From Chlorobium sp. (GTDB lineage Bacteria; Bacteroidota; Chlorobiia; Chlorobiales; Chlorobiaceae): 32,799 nt of DNA. Position 1 is the first letter of the stretch, and each line of letters starts with the position of its first letter. Positions 14,894 to 22,864 of this stretch are shown here, piece after piece. The stretch lies in contig NZ_JAIOZR010000024.1 in the NCBI RefSeq assembly GCF_021740465.1, positions 1 through 32,799 on the forward strand. The letters run 5' to 3'. Under the pieces are notes generated by a model, which was not told the DNA's origin, made no database searches, and was given only the letters and a program-made list of their open reading frames with translations. Made by a program: the position numbers and the translations under genes.

Positions 14894-15775
14894 TCATCGT
14901 TTTGAAGCCGCGCGCAGATATTTGCCGACCGAAAGCGTGCTGCCGAATACGCCGAGCCCAAGACCGAGCAGAACGAGTGAGGGGTAGATCAGAAGTGCCG
15001 ACGGATGCAGAATCTGGTACATCGCCGGCTCATAGGTGTAAAGAAGCTGTTCGAAAACCAGATAGACCGCTCCGGCGGCAAGAAGGCCCGACAGAATCCC
15101 CTGCAGGGCGCCTTCAATGACATAGGGAGCGCCGATAAACCATGCAGTGGCGCCGACGAGGCGCATGGTTCTGATCTTCTCCTGACGCGAGTAAAGAGCA
15201 AGCCTGATGGTATAGCCGATCAGCACAACGGTGGCCACGGCTATGAGGAGGCCCAGGCCACCGGTAAGCAGGGTGAAAAGTTTGCCGTTCTGTTCTATCT
15301 GGCCAAGATACTTCTGGTTATAGCGCACCTCGAGGTCAGGGGCGAATGCGGTGATGAGAGGTACCACTTTGGCGATGCTGTCCGGCTGGGCGTACTCCGG
15401 CTGAAACTTCAGACGGATGGAACGGGGAAGCGGGTTTGAACCGAGAATCCTGACCACATCCTCTCCGAAATCGCGGGAAAATATCGATGCCGCCTCTTCA
15501 CGGGTAACATAGACTGCCTCCCTGACGCCGTCGAGTTCCCTGATTTTTCCGGTAACCCCTGCCGCCTGCGCCTCGGTAAGCGAGTCGCCGAGAAACACTT
15601 CCAGCTCCACCCTGCTGCGCAGCTCCTGTATGATATCGAAAAAGCTCAGCGAAACGGTGCTGAACAGACCGAGCAACACGAGCGCAAAAAAGCTGATCGT
15701 TACGGTAATGGCCGAAGGCATCTTTGCTCGTCCAAAACCCGAAAAACCCTCCCTGACGATAAAGGATAAAGACAT
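14894..15775 (-). CDS. ftsX: Cell-division permease-like protein FtsX
   Basis: FtsX is the membrane half of the FtsEX ABC-type complex, which couples the divisome to peptidoglycan hydrolases through its outer loop. This 293-residue protein has the standard plan: a short cytoplasmic N-terminus, helix 1 (about 22-46, ITVTISFFALVLLGLF), a periplasmic domain (about 47-165) with RVELEVFLGDSLTEAQA, then three helices (about 168-192, 215-240 and 260-283). The cytoplasmic RQEKIRTMRLVGAT motif, which contacts FtsE, is present at about 198-211. ftsE is not adjacent in this window, unlike in many bacteria. No strong ribosome site precedes the ATG. Confidence 0.93.
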   Translation of the reverse strand: MSLSFIVREGFSGFGRAKMPSAITVTISFFALVLLGLFSTVSLSFFDIIQELRSRVELEVFLGDSLTEAQAAGVTGKIRELDGVREAVYVTREEAASIFSRDFGEDVVRILGSNPLPRSIRLKFQPEYAQPDSIAKVVPLITAFAPDLEVRYNQKYLGQIEQNGKLFTLLTGGLGLLIAVATVVLIGYTIRLALYSRQEKIRTMRLVGATAWFIGAPYVIEGALQGILSGLLAAGAVYLVFEQLLYTYEPAMYQILHPSALLIYPSLVLLGLGLGVFGSTLSVGKYLRAASKR

Positions 15776-15969
15776 AACACGTTATTTAGGGGAACAATCC
15801 GTTCGGGTGTTCCGCGTTCCGATTGCCTTGCCGGTTTCCCCCCGCGATGAAGCGCTTCTTTACCGAAAGATCGCTCTTGTGGTAGCTGAAGATACCGTTT
15901 GCAACAATTGACAGGGGTTCCCGTTGCGGGATTATCAGCATAATCATGTAAAAGAATGTAGAAAACAAG

Positions 15970-15998
15970 TTGCAAAAACAATTTTTTTTTCTTTTAAT
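15970..15998 (+). promoter_or_regulatory. Sigma-70-type promoter of tRNA-Ala
   Basis: TTGCAA (15970-15975, 4/6 to the -35 consensus) is 17 bases from TTTAAT (15993-15998, 5/6 to the -10 consensus), with a T-rich spacer. A start near 16005 would be about eight bases before the tRNA. The position and spacing fit well, but this is a prediction from consensus alone. Confidence 0.5.
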
Positions 15999-16012
15999 TA
16001 GAACGTCGGAAC

Positions 16013-16085
16013 GGGGCTATAGCTCAGTTGGTAGAGCATTTGCATGGCATGCAAAGGGTCAGGAGTTCGAGTCTCCTTAGCTCCA
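16013..16085 (+). tRNA. tRNA-Ala (GGC anticodon)
   Basis: A 73-base cloverleaf: acceptor GGGGCTA/TAGCTCC with one G-U pair, D arm GCTC..GAGC with AGTTGGTA, anticodon arm TTTGC-ATGGCAT-GCAAA giving GGC (reads GCC, alanine), five-base variable loop GGGTC, and T arm AGGAG-TTCGAGT-CTCCT. The discriminator is A. The 3' CCA is not encoded (ACA follows), so it must be added enzymatically. It is a single-gene unit with its own promoter and terminator. Confidence 0.97.
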
Positions 16086-16088
16086 CAG

Positions 16089-16123
16089 AAAAAGCGCAAC
16101 TCTCAGCAAGTTGCGCTTTTTTC
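16089..16123 (+). terminator. Rho-independent terminator of tRNA-Ala
   Basis: Stem AGCGCAACT (16093-16101) pairs with AGTTGCGCT (16109-16117) around loop CTCAGCA, followed by TTTTT. An A-run before the stem would allow some activity on the other strand too. Confidence 0.9.
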
Positions 16124-16167
16124 GTTTATGGATGTAAAATTCATATAACCAACCGCTTGTTATCGTC

Positions 16168-16185
16168 GTGAGCGGTTTCGCTCAC
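16168..16185. repeat. Hairpin GTGAGCG-GTTT-CGCTCAC over a stop codon
   Basis: This perfect 7-bp stem covers the TGA (16182-16184) of the minus-strand membrane protein. An alternative stem, AACCGCT/AGCGGTT, overlaps it from the downstream side, so the two exclude each other. There is no T-tract for a classical terminator. Confidence 0.4.
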
Positions 16186-16700
16186 TTCCTTCCTACCTTG
16201 GCTATCATAAAAACGACACCCACAAGAAGCGAGGCTGCAAGCCCTGCGGCAATGTTGTATACCGCCGCGGTAGCGACAACCATCGGGGTGAGTTCGACAT
16301 ATGAACCGGTAAATCGCGAACTCCACAGAAAGGTCGAAGCGGTCAGGCCGGTAAAGAAAAAACTGGTCGCCAGGCTGCCGGCAAAAGAGACGAAAAGCTT
16401 TTCACGTTTTCCGGCAACGACGGACTGCTGACGGTTTACCTGTTTGCTGCCGTCCGGATCGAGCATATTTTTAACCGTCATGGCAAGAAGGGCGAACACC
16501 AGAAGCACGGGAACATGAAAACCGTAAACCCTGAAGAGCTCTCCACCCGACAGCCCGAAAAACCCCTGGTCGAGCTGGCGGGAAGCTGCGGTGAGCATCC
16601 AGGACGAGGTGAAAAAGAAAACCGTTCCCCACAACAGGGTGACCGAAATCCAGATAGCCGGGCCCGGTTTTGCCGGAGCTTTTTTAAGCAGTGCTGCCAT
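16182..16700 (-). CDS. Four-helix inner-membrane protein of unknown function
   Basis: I do not recognise a family for this 172-residue protein. It has a short basic N-terminus (MAALLKKAPAKPG) and four predicted membrane helices: about 15-37 (AIWISVTLLWGTVFFFTSSWML), 60-78 (FHVPVLLVFALLAMTVKNML), 102-125 (LFVSFAGSLATSFFFTGLTAS) and 138-166 (MVVATAAVYNIAAGLAASLLVGVVFMIA). A basic cytoplasmic loop, DPDGSKQVNRQQSVVAGKREK, sits between helices 2 and 3. There are no obvious catalytic motifs or conserved charged residues within the helices. It is divergent from purF, and the gap of about 255 bases would hold both promoters. The stop lies in a hairpin. Composition is like its neighbours. Confidence 0.7.
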   Translation of the reverse strand: MAALLKKAPAKPGPAIWISVTLLWGTVFFFTSSWMLTAASRQLDQGFFGLSGGELFRVYGFHVPVLLVFALLAMTVKNMLDPDGSKQVNRQQSVVAGKREKLFVSFAGSLATSFFFTGLTASTFLWSSRFTGSYVELTPMVVATAAVYNIAAGLAASLLVGVVFMIAKVGRK

Positions 16701-16956
16701 AATCCATTAACAATTGAATTGAAAAAGCATTGAAAGCCGGAAAAAGCTTTCCGGACGCAGCAGATATAAACCCCGCTCCCCTGCTGACAATTCCTCCGTT
16801 TCCGGTATTGTTCCCGCAAATACGCCGCGAAAGAGAACCCTGAAAAGCCCGACCCGGCGTTGCAACGATTATTTTCCATTTTCCGTTTGGATCATTAGGT
16901 TCATTTGCCGAATTTGGCAACGGGAAAGTTTACACAATCTTAACATTGGGGCGCTT

Positions 16957-18450
16957 ATGTGTGGAGTTTTCGGCATTTTCAACTCAAAAACTCCCGCTGA
17001 AGATACCTTTTACGGTTTATACTCGCTGCAGCACAGAGGGCAGGAGGCTGCAGGTATCGTTGTTGCCGAATACAACAAGGCAAAGAAAAAAACCCTCTTC
17101 AAGCAGCACAAGGGGATGGGACTGGTTTCGGAGGTATTCAGGGACGAAGCCATCTTTGAAACACTCAGCGGCTATGCAGCAATAGGTCACAACCGCTACT
17201 CCACCACCGGTTCATCGAAGTCCTCCAACAATGTCCAGCCGTTTTCGCTGACCTACCGTTCCGGAAGCCTCGCTATCGCTCATAATGGCAATCTCACCAA
17301 CTCGAGAGCGCTCCGGCGCGAACTGACAGAACTCGGCGTGATCTTCCAGGCGTCGTCGGATACGGAAATCATTCCTCACCTGGCGGCAAGAAGCCGTGAA
17401 AAAGAGCCGCTGCAGCAGATATACGAAGCCCTGCGTCAGGTGCAGGGTGCCTATTCCATGGTCATTCTGGCCAACAACCAGATGATCGCTGCACGAGACC
17501 CTTACGGATTCCGACCTCTCGCACTCGGCAAGAAAGTCGATCCGCTGACCGGCGAACTCTCCTACATCGTAGCCAGCGAAACCTGCGCGTTCGACATCAT
17601 ACAGGCGGAGTACATTCGCGATATCGAACCGGGAGAAATACTTATGATTGACCATCTGGCTGTAGCCAACGAAAATCCCACGTCGATCTACCTGCCGCCT
17701 TCGAAACGCAAGGCCCGCTGCATTTTCGAGTACGTATATTTCGCCCGTCCCGACAGCTTTATCTTCAAGCACTCCGTCGACAAGGTACGCAGAAACCTCG
17801 GCAAGAATCTCGCCCGCGAATCGGAAATCGAGCCGCTCCCGGACGAAAAGCTCATTACGGTGGTCAGTGTGCCCGACTCCTCGAATACAGCTGCTCTGGG
17901 CTTTGTCAGGGAGAGCAACAAGCTGAACAAGCCGGCACGGTTCGAGCACGGACTCATCAGGAACCACTATGTGGGCAGAACATTCATTCAGCCCGGCATC
18001 CACAGCAGGGATATCAAGGTGCGTTCGAAATACAACATCGTGCGAGGCGTGCTGGTGGACCGTCCGATCATCCTGATCGACGACTCCATCGTGCGGGGCA
18101 CCACGGCAAAAATGCTGATCAAGCTGATACGGGAGGCCGATCCGAAAGCCATCCATCTGCACATCAGCTCGCCGCCCATCACCAATCCCTGTTTTTACGG
18201 CATGGACTTCCCGACCAAGCGCCAGCTGCTCACGCATATGTTCGAAACCACCGGCAACGAAAATGATGAGATCGAAAAGATCCGTGAGTATATCGGCGTC
18301 GATTCCCTGAAGTACCTCTCCATGCAGGGGCTGCTCAACAGCGTTCCGTCCTTCGAGAATGAAACCTGCAGCTATTGTACGGCATGTTTCAGTGGCGACT
18401 ACCCTATCCAGGTCAACGATGCCACCACCGACAAGGAAGAAAACGACTGA
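16957..18450 (+). CDS. purF: Amidophosphoribosyltransferase (Fe-S type)
   Basis: PurF makes 5-phosphoribosylamine from PRPP and glutamine, the committed step of purine synthesis. The 497-residue protein starts MCGVFGIF, so Cys2 becomes the nucleophile after Met removal and there is no propeptide. The glutaminase half (to about 235) has HRGQEAAG, GHNRYST and AHNGNLTN. The PRPP loop is IILIDDSIVRGTT (371-383). Cys255, Cys412, Cys471 and Cys474 match the four ligands of the [4Fe-4S] cluster in the Bacillus-type enzyme. That fits an anaerobe, where oxygen cannot destroy the cluster. The start is certain because Cys must follow Met. It converges on the DksA/TraR-like gene, with a strong terminator between. 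Confidence 0.97.
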   Translation: MCGVFGIFNSKTPAEDTFYGLYSLQHRGQEAAGIVVAEYNKAKKKTLFKQHKGMGLVSEVFRDEAIFETLSGYAAIGHNRYSTTGSSKSSNNVQPFSLTYRSGSLAIAHNGNLTNSRALRRELTELGVIFQASSDTEIIPHLAARSREKEPLQQIYEALRQVQGAYSMVILANNQMIAARDPYGFRPLALGKKVDPLTGELSYIVASETCAFDIIQAEYIRDIEPGEILMIDHLAVANENPTSIYLPPSKRKARCIFEYVYFARPDSFIFKHSVDKVRRNLGKNLARESEIEPLPDEKLITVVSVPDSSNTAALGFVRESNKLNKPARFEHGLIRNHYVGRTFIQPGIHSRDIKVRSKYNIVRGVLVDRPIILIDDSIVRGTTAKMLIKLIREADPKAIHLHISSPPITNPCFYGMDFPTKRQLLTHMFETTGNENDEIEKIREYIGVDSLKYLSMQGLLNSVPSFENETCSYCTACFSGDYPIQVNDATTDKEEND

Positions 18451-18492
18451 TCCGTGCGGGCAACCGATACCTCGCCCTTGCCGGGGATATAT

Positions 18493-18535
18493 AAAAAAAG
18501 CGGGAGCATCTCCCTTCAAGAGAGATGCTCCCGCT
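18493..18535 (-). terminator. Strong Rho-independent terminator
   Basis: A perfect 14-bp stem AGCGGGAGCATCTC/GAGATGCTCCCGCT (18499-18512 with 18522-18535) has a nine-base loop. On the minus strand it is followed by TTTTTTTAT, ending the DksA/TraR-like transcript. On the plus strand only GCAGTTTCT follows, so it may also serve purF less well. Confidence 0.9.
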
Positions 18536-18567
18536 GCAGTTTCTATGAAAAACAAACCGGTTGAGGG

Positions 18568-19002
18568 TTATTTCTTGCCCTGCTTGAACTCGATTCTCAC
18601 GGAAGTATGCGGAACCGCCTCGAGACGTTTCTTGGGAATCGGCTTGCCCGATTTGATGCAGATGCCGTAAGTCCTGTTCCGGATTCTGTCGAGAGCCTGG
18701 TCGATATAGCCAATGTACTTTTCGTCACGGGCGATGAACATGAAGCGCTGTTCACGATCCATCGTCTCCGTTCCGTGATCGGCCATATGCATGGAGTAGT
18801 TCGAGTTTATGGAATCCTCGACATTTTCATCCGAAAGGGAAGAACGCAGAATTTCCAGATCGCGAAGCACCTCCTCCCTTCTTTTGAGAAGTAACTGCCT
18901 GAAATGCTCAAGCTCCTCATCGCTCAGATAGGTTTTCGTCAGGATCGGCTCATCTACCGCATCATTCTCCTTTCCTGCCATGCTGCTGCTTTTTTTCGCC
19001 AT
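18568..19002 (-). CDS. DksA/TraR-family regulator lacking most zinc-finger cysteines
   Basis: DksA/TraR proteins bind the secondary channel of RNA polymerase. This 144-residue protein has a basic, disordered N-terminus, a long helical pair (about 26-110, DEELEHFRQLLLKRREEVLRDLEILRSSL) and the C-terminal motif YGICIKSGKPIPKKRLEAVPH. In canonical members that region is a C4 zinc finger (CxxC...CxxC). Here only Cys115 remains; the second position is Ser118 and the distal pair is absent (TSVRIEF). The DxxDxA coiled-coil tip of E. coli DksA is also not obvious. To my knowledge this cysteine-poor form is usual in the Bacteroidota/Chlorobiota group. AGAGG five bases before the ATG supports the start. 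It follows ileS by 60 bases on the same strand and may be co-transcribed. Confidence 0.88.
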   Translation of the reverse strand: MAKKSSSMAGKENDAVDEPILTKTYLSDEELEHFRQLLLKRREEVLRDLEILRSSLSDENVEDSINSNYSMHMADHGTETMDREQRFMFIARDEKYIGYIDQALDRIRNRTYGICIKSGKPIPKKRLEAVPHTSVRIEFKQGKK

Positions 19003-19062
19003 GATACCTCTGATTTACAAGTTCTAACGGTAAACCGTAAAAAAAGATTTGTTAGTATACTA

Positions 19063-22000
19063 CTAACCACAGGATTTTTCAAGTGATAACCGGCACATTT
19101 CACCGTTAACCGAATCCTCTGCGCCGTTTTCGTCCTCCGCGTCGTACCATGCGGTTTCAAGAGAGGATGCAAGGGTCTCGTCCTTAATATACGCATCATT
19201 CCTCTTGACTGCATCGAGAAGTTTTTCGCTGCCCGAGACTTTCAGCCGGATCCTGTCGGTAATCTCCAGCCCACTCTCCTTGCGAAGCGACTGAATCCTG
19301 CTGACCAGCTCACGGGCAAGCCCGAGCATGACAAGCTCCTCGTTCATTTCGGTATCGAGCGCCACCATGATGCCCTGCGCTTCGTCCGAAGCGACCAGCC
19401 AGCCTTCGATATCCTCGTGCATGATCTCGACATCCTGCCGATCGAGCTCGAACACCCGGCCGTCGAAATCGAGCGTAAGCCGGCCCTCTTTTTCGATAAG
19501 CGCAATCTGCCGATGGGTCATAAGCCTGATGGCGTCGGCAAGCATTTTCATATCCTTTCCATACCGGGGGCCGAGCGTTTTGAAGTTCGGCTTCACCTTC
19601 TTGCTGATTACCGTCCCCTCGTCCTCGATATATTCGATTTTCTGCACGTTGACCTCGTCGACTATAATGCCGGCCACAAGCTCGTACTCCCCGCGCATGG
19701 CCGCATCGTCCACGGCAAGCATGATGCGTTTGAGCGGCTGACGCACCTTGATGGAGGCTTTTTCGCGCATGGTGCGCACCAGGGAGGTCACCGTCTGGGC
19801 CTTTTTCATCCGACGTTCGAGCGGCGTATCGGTCAGGGACTCATCCACGGAGGGAAAAGCCGCAAGATGCACCGACTCCCACGTGTCACGATTGCTGACG
19901 GCGTTCAGGTTCAGGTATATTTTTTCGGCAATGAACGGCGTGAACGGAGCCAGCAGCTTCGCGGTCGTCACAAGACAGGTATAGAGCGTCTGGTAGGCTG
20001 CGAGCTTGTCCGGGCCCATCTCGCTTTTCCAGAACCGCTTGCGCGACCGCCTGATGTACCAGTTGGAAAGATCACCTACGGTAAAATCGCCGATCAGCCT
20101 GACGGCGCCGGTCAGGTCGTACTGCTCCATGCGCCGGGTTACGCCGGCCACAAGGGTGTTGAGGCAGGAAAGCACCCAGCGATCGAGCTCCGAACGCTCG
20201 CCGGTCGGAATGTCGGGCTCGGCATAGGTAAACCCATCGACGTTGGCGTAAAGCACAAAAAAGTTGTAGCTGTTGATGAAGGCCCTGAAAAAGCGGCGCT
20301 GCTCCTCCTCGATCTCGGCGGTATTGAACGATTTCGGCCTCCAGGGAGGGCTGGAAACCAGAAGGTACCAGCGGAGCGAGTCGGCCCCATAGCGCTGCAT
20401 GGTTTCGAACGGATCGACCACATTGCCTTTCGATTTCGACATTTTCTGTCCCTCTCGATCGAGAATGTGACCGTTAACGATCAGATTTTTATAAGCCACC
20501 GTGTCGAAAATCAGGGTGGCGATGGCATGCATGGTGTAGAACCAGCCCCTTGTCTGATCGACCCCTTCGGCGATGAAATCCGCCGGAAAGGTTTTTCCGA
20601 AAACGTCCTTGTTCTCGAAAGGGTAGTGCAGCTGCGCAAAAGGCATGGAACCACTGTCGAACCAGACATCGACAAGTTCGGGGGTGCGGTTGAACCGTTT
20701 GCCGTCCCTGATAAAATAGATCCGGTCAACAAAGGGCTTGTGCAGGTCGAGCTCCACAAGACCGCGATCGAGTGCGTCGCCGAGCAGGTGGCGCTCGGTG
20801 CCGATGTCGATGAACCCCTCGCGAAGCTCGGCAACCGAACCGATGGCGAACATCCTGCCCGAGGAGATGTCGTCTCCGATGGCGAAATCCTCGGCCACCC
20901 ATACCGGCAGCGGAGTGCCCCAGAATCGCTCCCGCGAAAGAGCCCAGTCCTTGTTCTCCTCGAGCCAGTTGCCGAAACGGCCCGAACCGATTTCCGGTGG
21001 ACACCAGTTGATGCTTTTGTTCAGCTCCACCATCCGTCCGGCAAGCGCGGTGGTTCTGATATACCACGACTCCCTTGCATAGTAGATAACGGGTACATCG
21101 TAACGCCAGGAAAAAGGATAGGTGTGCGTGATGGTCTCGCGACGGTAAAGTTTGCCGCCGTCCTTGAGCTGCCGTATGATCAGAGGATCGGCATCCTTGA
21201 AAAACATACCGTCGTAATCCGGAATCTCGGCTGTGAAACATCCGTTCCGCGCAACCGGCTGCAGCATCGGCAGGTCGTACAGCCTGGCAAGCTCGTAGTC
21301 GTCAGCGCCGAATGCCGGTGCGATATGCACGATACCGGTGCCATCTTCGGTAGAGACGAACGTGCCCGTGGTGACGTACCAGCACCGTTTGGCCGGCTGC
21401 TGATAGGTAAAAAGCGGTTCGTACTCGATCCCCTCCAACTCCCGGCCCTTCACCGTTCCGGTAACCTGCCAGAGCGACTCACCGTTCTCGTCCTTTTCCG
21501 TCAGCACCTGAAGACGCGACCGGGCAAGAATGAGCACTTCGCCAGTCACTGTGTGACGGACTTTCACATAATCGATATCCGCCCCGGTACAGAGTGCGAC
21601 ATTGGAAATAAGTGTCCAGGGCGTGGTTGTCCAGACCAGGAAACTTTCCCGGGAGTCTCTGATACGAAATTTTACGTAGATGCTCGGATCGCTCACCTCT
21701 TTATAGCCGAGGGCGAGCTCATGGGAACTCAGTACCGTCTCCGACTTCGGATCCTGCGGAACGATCTTGTAGTCCTTGTAGATGAGGCCCTTGTCGAAAA
21801 TGGTTTTCAGCGCCCACCAGACCGACTCCATATAGCTGTTTGTACAGGTGATATAGGGTTGATCCATATCCACCCAGTATCCCATCTGCTCCGTCAATTT
21901 TCCCCACCCTTCGCGGTTGTCGTCGATATGGTGATAGACCAGCGCCCTCGCTTCGGTATTGAACTCCCCTTCTCCGTACTCCACCACCTGAGATTTGTTC

Positions 22001-22317
22001 TTCAGCCCAAGTTTTTTTTCAACGGCAATTTCAACGGGAAGCCCGTGGGTATCCCACCCTGCTTTCCGGGGAACCTGGTACCCCTGCATGGTCTTGTACC
22101 GGCAGACGACATCCTTGATGGTACGGCTGAAAACATGGTGCACTCCCGGCTTGCCGTTAACGGTCGGGGGACCTTCATAAAATGAAAAAACCTTTGCTGA
22201 AGAACGCTCTTCGAGACTTTTTCTGAAAATACGGTGATCGTTCCAGTAGGCCAACACCTCTTTTTCAACCGTACTGTAGGGAATACCGGTGAAATATTCG
22301 GGAAATTTTTCGGGCAT
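19063..22317 (-). CDS. ileS: Isoleucyl-tRNA synthetase, type 2, with GVHH signature
   Basis: IleRS charges tRNA-Ile with isoleucine. The 1084-residue protein has the class I catalytic fold, a CP1 editing domain with the threonine-rich WTTTPWT (229-235) and [15 protein letters not shown], the KMSKS loop GQKMSKSK (625-629), the [14 protein letters not shown] motif and a long C-terminal anticodon-binding region. Length and motif wording place it in the eukaryote-like type 2 group (IleS2), which tolerates mupirocin. The usual HxGH motif is replaced by Gly58-Val59-His60-His61 in [15 protein letters not shown], meaning positions 1 and 3 are swapped. The swapped form has been linked to very high mupirocin resistance in other type 2 enzymes. 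The start fits the family (MPEKFPEY). A 922-codon open frame on the opposite strand is an artefact of codon bias. Confidence 0.97.
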   Translation of the reverse strand: MPEKFPEYFTGIPYSTVEKEVLAYWNDHRIFRKSLEERSSAKVFSFYEGPPTVNGKPGVHHVFSRTIKDVVCRYKTMQGYQVPRKAGWDTHGLPVEIAVEKKLGLKNKSQVVEYGEGEFNTEARALVYHHIDDNREGWGKLTEQMGYWVDMDQPYITCTNSYMESVWWALKTIFDKGLIYKDYKIVPQDPKSETVLSSHELALGYKEVSDPSIYVKFRIRDSRESFLVWTTTPWTLISNVALCTGADIDYVKVRHTVTGEVLILARSRLQVLTEKDENGESLWQVTGTVKGRELEGIEYEPLFTYQQPAKRCWYVTTGTFVSTEDGTGIVHIAPAFGADDYELARLYDLPMLQPVARNGCFTAEIPDYDGMFFKDADPLIIRQLKDGGKLYRRETITHTYPFSWRYDVPVIYYARESWYIRTTALAGRMVELNKSINWCPPEIGSGRFGNWLEENKDWALSRERFWGTPLPVWVAEDFAIGDDISSGRMFAIGSVAELREGFIDIGTERHLLGDALDRGLVELDLHKPFVDRIYFIRDGKRFNRTPELVDVWFDSGSMPFAQLHYPFENKDVFGKTFPADFIAEGVDQTRGWFYTMHAIATLIFDTVAYKNLIVNGHILDREGQKMSKSKGNVVDPFETMQRYGADSLRWYLLVSSPPWRPKSFNTAEIEEEQRRFFRAFINSYNFFVLYANVDGFTYAEPDIPTGERSELDRWVLSCLNTLVAGVTRRMEQYDLTGAVRLIGDFTVGDLSNWYIRRSRKRFWKSEMGPDKLAAYQTLYTCLVTTAKLLAPFTPFIAEKIYLNLNAVSNRDTWESVHLAAFPSVDESLTDTPLERRMKKAQTVTSLVRTMREKASIKVRQPLKRIMLAVDDAAMRGEYELVAGIIVDEVNVQKIEYIEDEGTVISKKVKPNFKTLGPRYGKDMKMLADAIRLMTHRQIALIEKEGRLTLDFDGRVFELDRQDVEIMHEDIEGWLVASDEAQGIMVALDTEMNEELVMLGLARELVSRIQSLRKESGLEITDRIRLKVSGSEKLLDAVKRNDAYIKDETLASSLETAWYDAEDENGAEDSVNGEMCRLSLEKSCG

Positions 22318-22391
22318 AATTTATTGATAAACGAAACAAAGAGTCGAAAACAGGAAAACATGTAATATACAAGAAACAGGGGTAAAACAGA

Positions 22392-22428
22392 ACAGGCAGA
22401 CCCTTCAACACTGGAAAAGCCTGCCTGT
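22392..22428 (-). terminator. Stem-loop after the chlorosome-like gene
   Basis: Arms ACAGGCAG/CTGCCTGT (22392-22399 with 22421-22428) have a further partly paired CTTTTCC/GAAGG interior. On the minus strand TTCTGTTTTACC follows. It lies between the small gene and ileS and is probably a terminator or attenuating structure for the abundant small-gene transcript. Confidence 0.5.
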
Positions 22429-22483
22429 AATGTCTATGCGACAGAAAGGATAAGAAAAACAACCGCTAAGGAGTGTTACTACA

Positions 22484-22702
22484 TTATTTCTTGTCGCCAA
22501 GGGAAGAACTGACGCCTTCGAGAATCTGTTTTGCCACAACCGTCAGGGAATCGAGAGCCTGGGCAACCATCTTGCTGAGCGGGGTAATGGTATTGTCGAG
22601 AAGAGTGCCGACACCCACAAGTATGGTTGAAAAATCACCTTTAACCACATCACCGCCGCGGCTCTGCTGACCCTGTGCAGATGTTTTCATTTCTTCAGCC
22701 AT
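22484..22702 (-). CDS. Probable chlorosome envelope protein, CsmB/CsmF-like
   Basis: This is a 72-residue protein. Its C-terminal half, TITPLSKMVAQALDSL followed by TVVAKQILEGVSSSLGDKK, aligns residue for residue with my memory of the CsmB/CsmF end: xIEPLGK...V...A/VxQVxQxVSSAIAPKK. The match includes the Pro-Leu-x-Lys turn, the amphipathic helix and the final Lys-Lys. These proteins sit in the lipid monolayer of the chlorosome, the light-harvesting organelle of green sulfur bacteria. The N-terminal 20 residues are polar and unlike CsmB. The gene stands alone, with a hairpin behind it and about 160 non-coding bases in front, as expected for an abundant structural protein. No cysteine or cofactor motif is present. 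I am sure it is a real gene, and less sure of the family. Confidence 0.62.
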   Translation of the reverse strand: MAEEMKTSAQGQQSRGGDVVKGDFSTILVGVGTLLDNTITPLSKMVAQALDSLTVVAKQILEGVSSSLGDKK

Positions 22703-22864
22703 GGTACACTCGGTTTAAATTATCGCGTTATTTCTGGACACTGTCTTCAATGTAATATTTTTCAGAAAGCTATCAAAGCCATACGAAGGTTTATCCGCGT
22801 TCCCGGCATGCAAGGGAAAAAAGCAGGAAGGCACTCCTCCTTCTACGCATGCAGGATGCAGGAT

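Noticed and set aside
14894-15775. ftsEX operon
   Set aside because: ftsX is clear, but no ATPase gene ftsE lies beside it; the neighbours are nfo and a tRNA gene.
19417-22185. A 922-codon open frame opposite ileS
   Set aside because: It is exactly antisense to a fully conserved synthetase; the long frame results from GC-rich codon bias.
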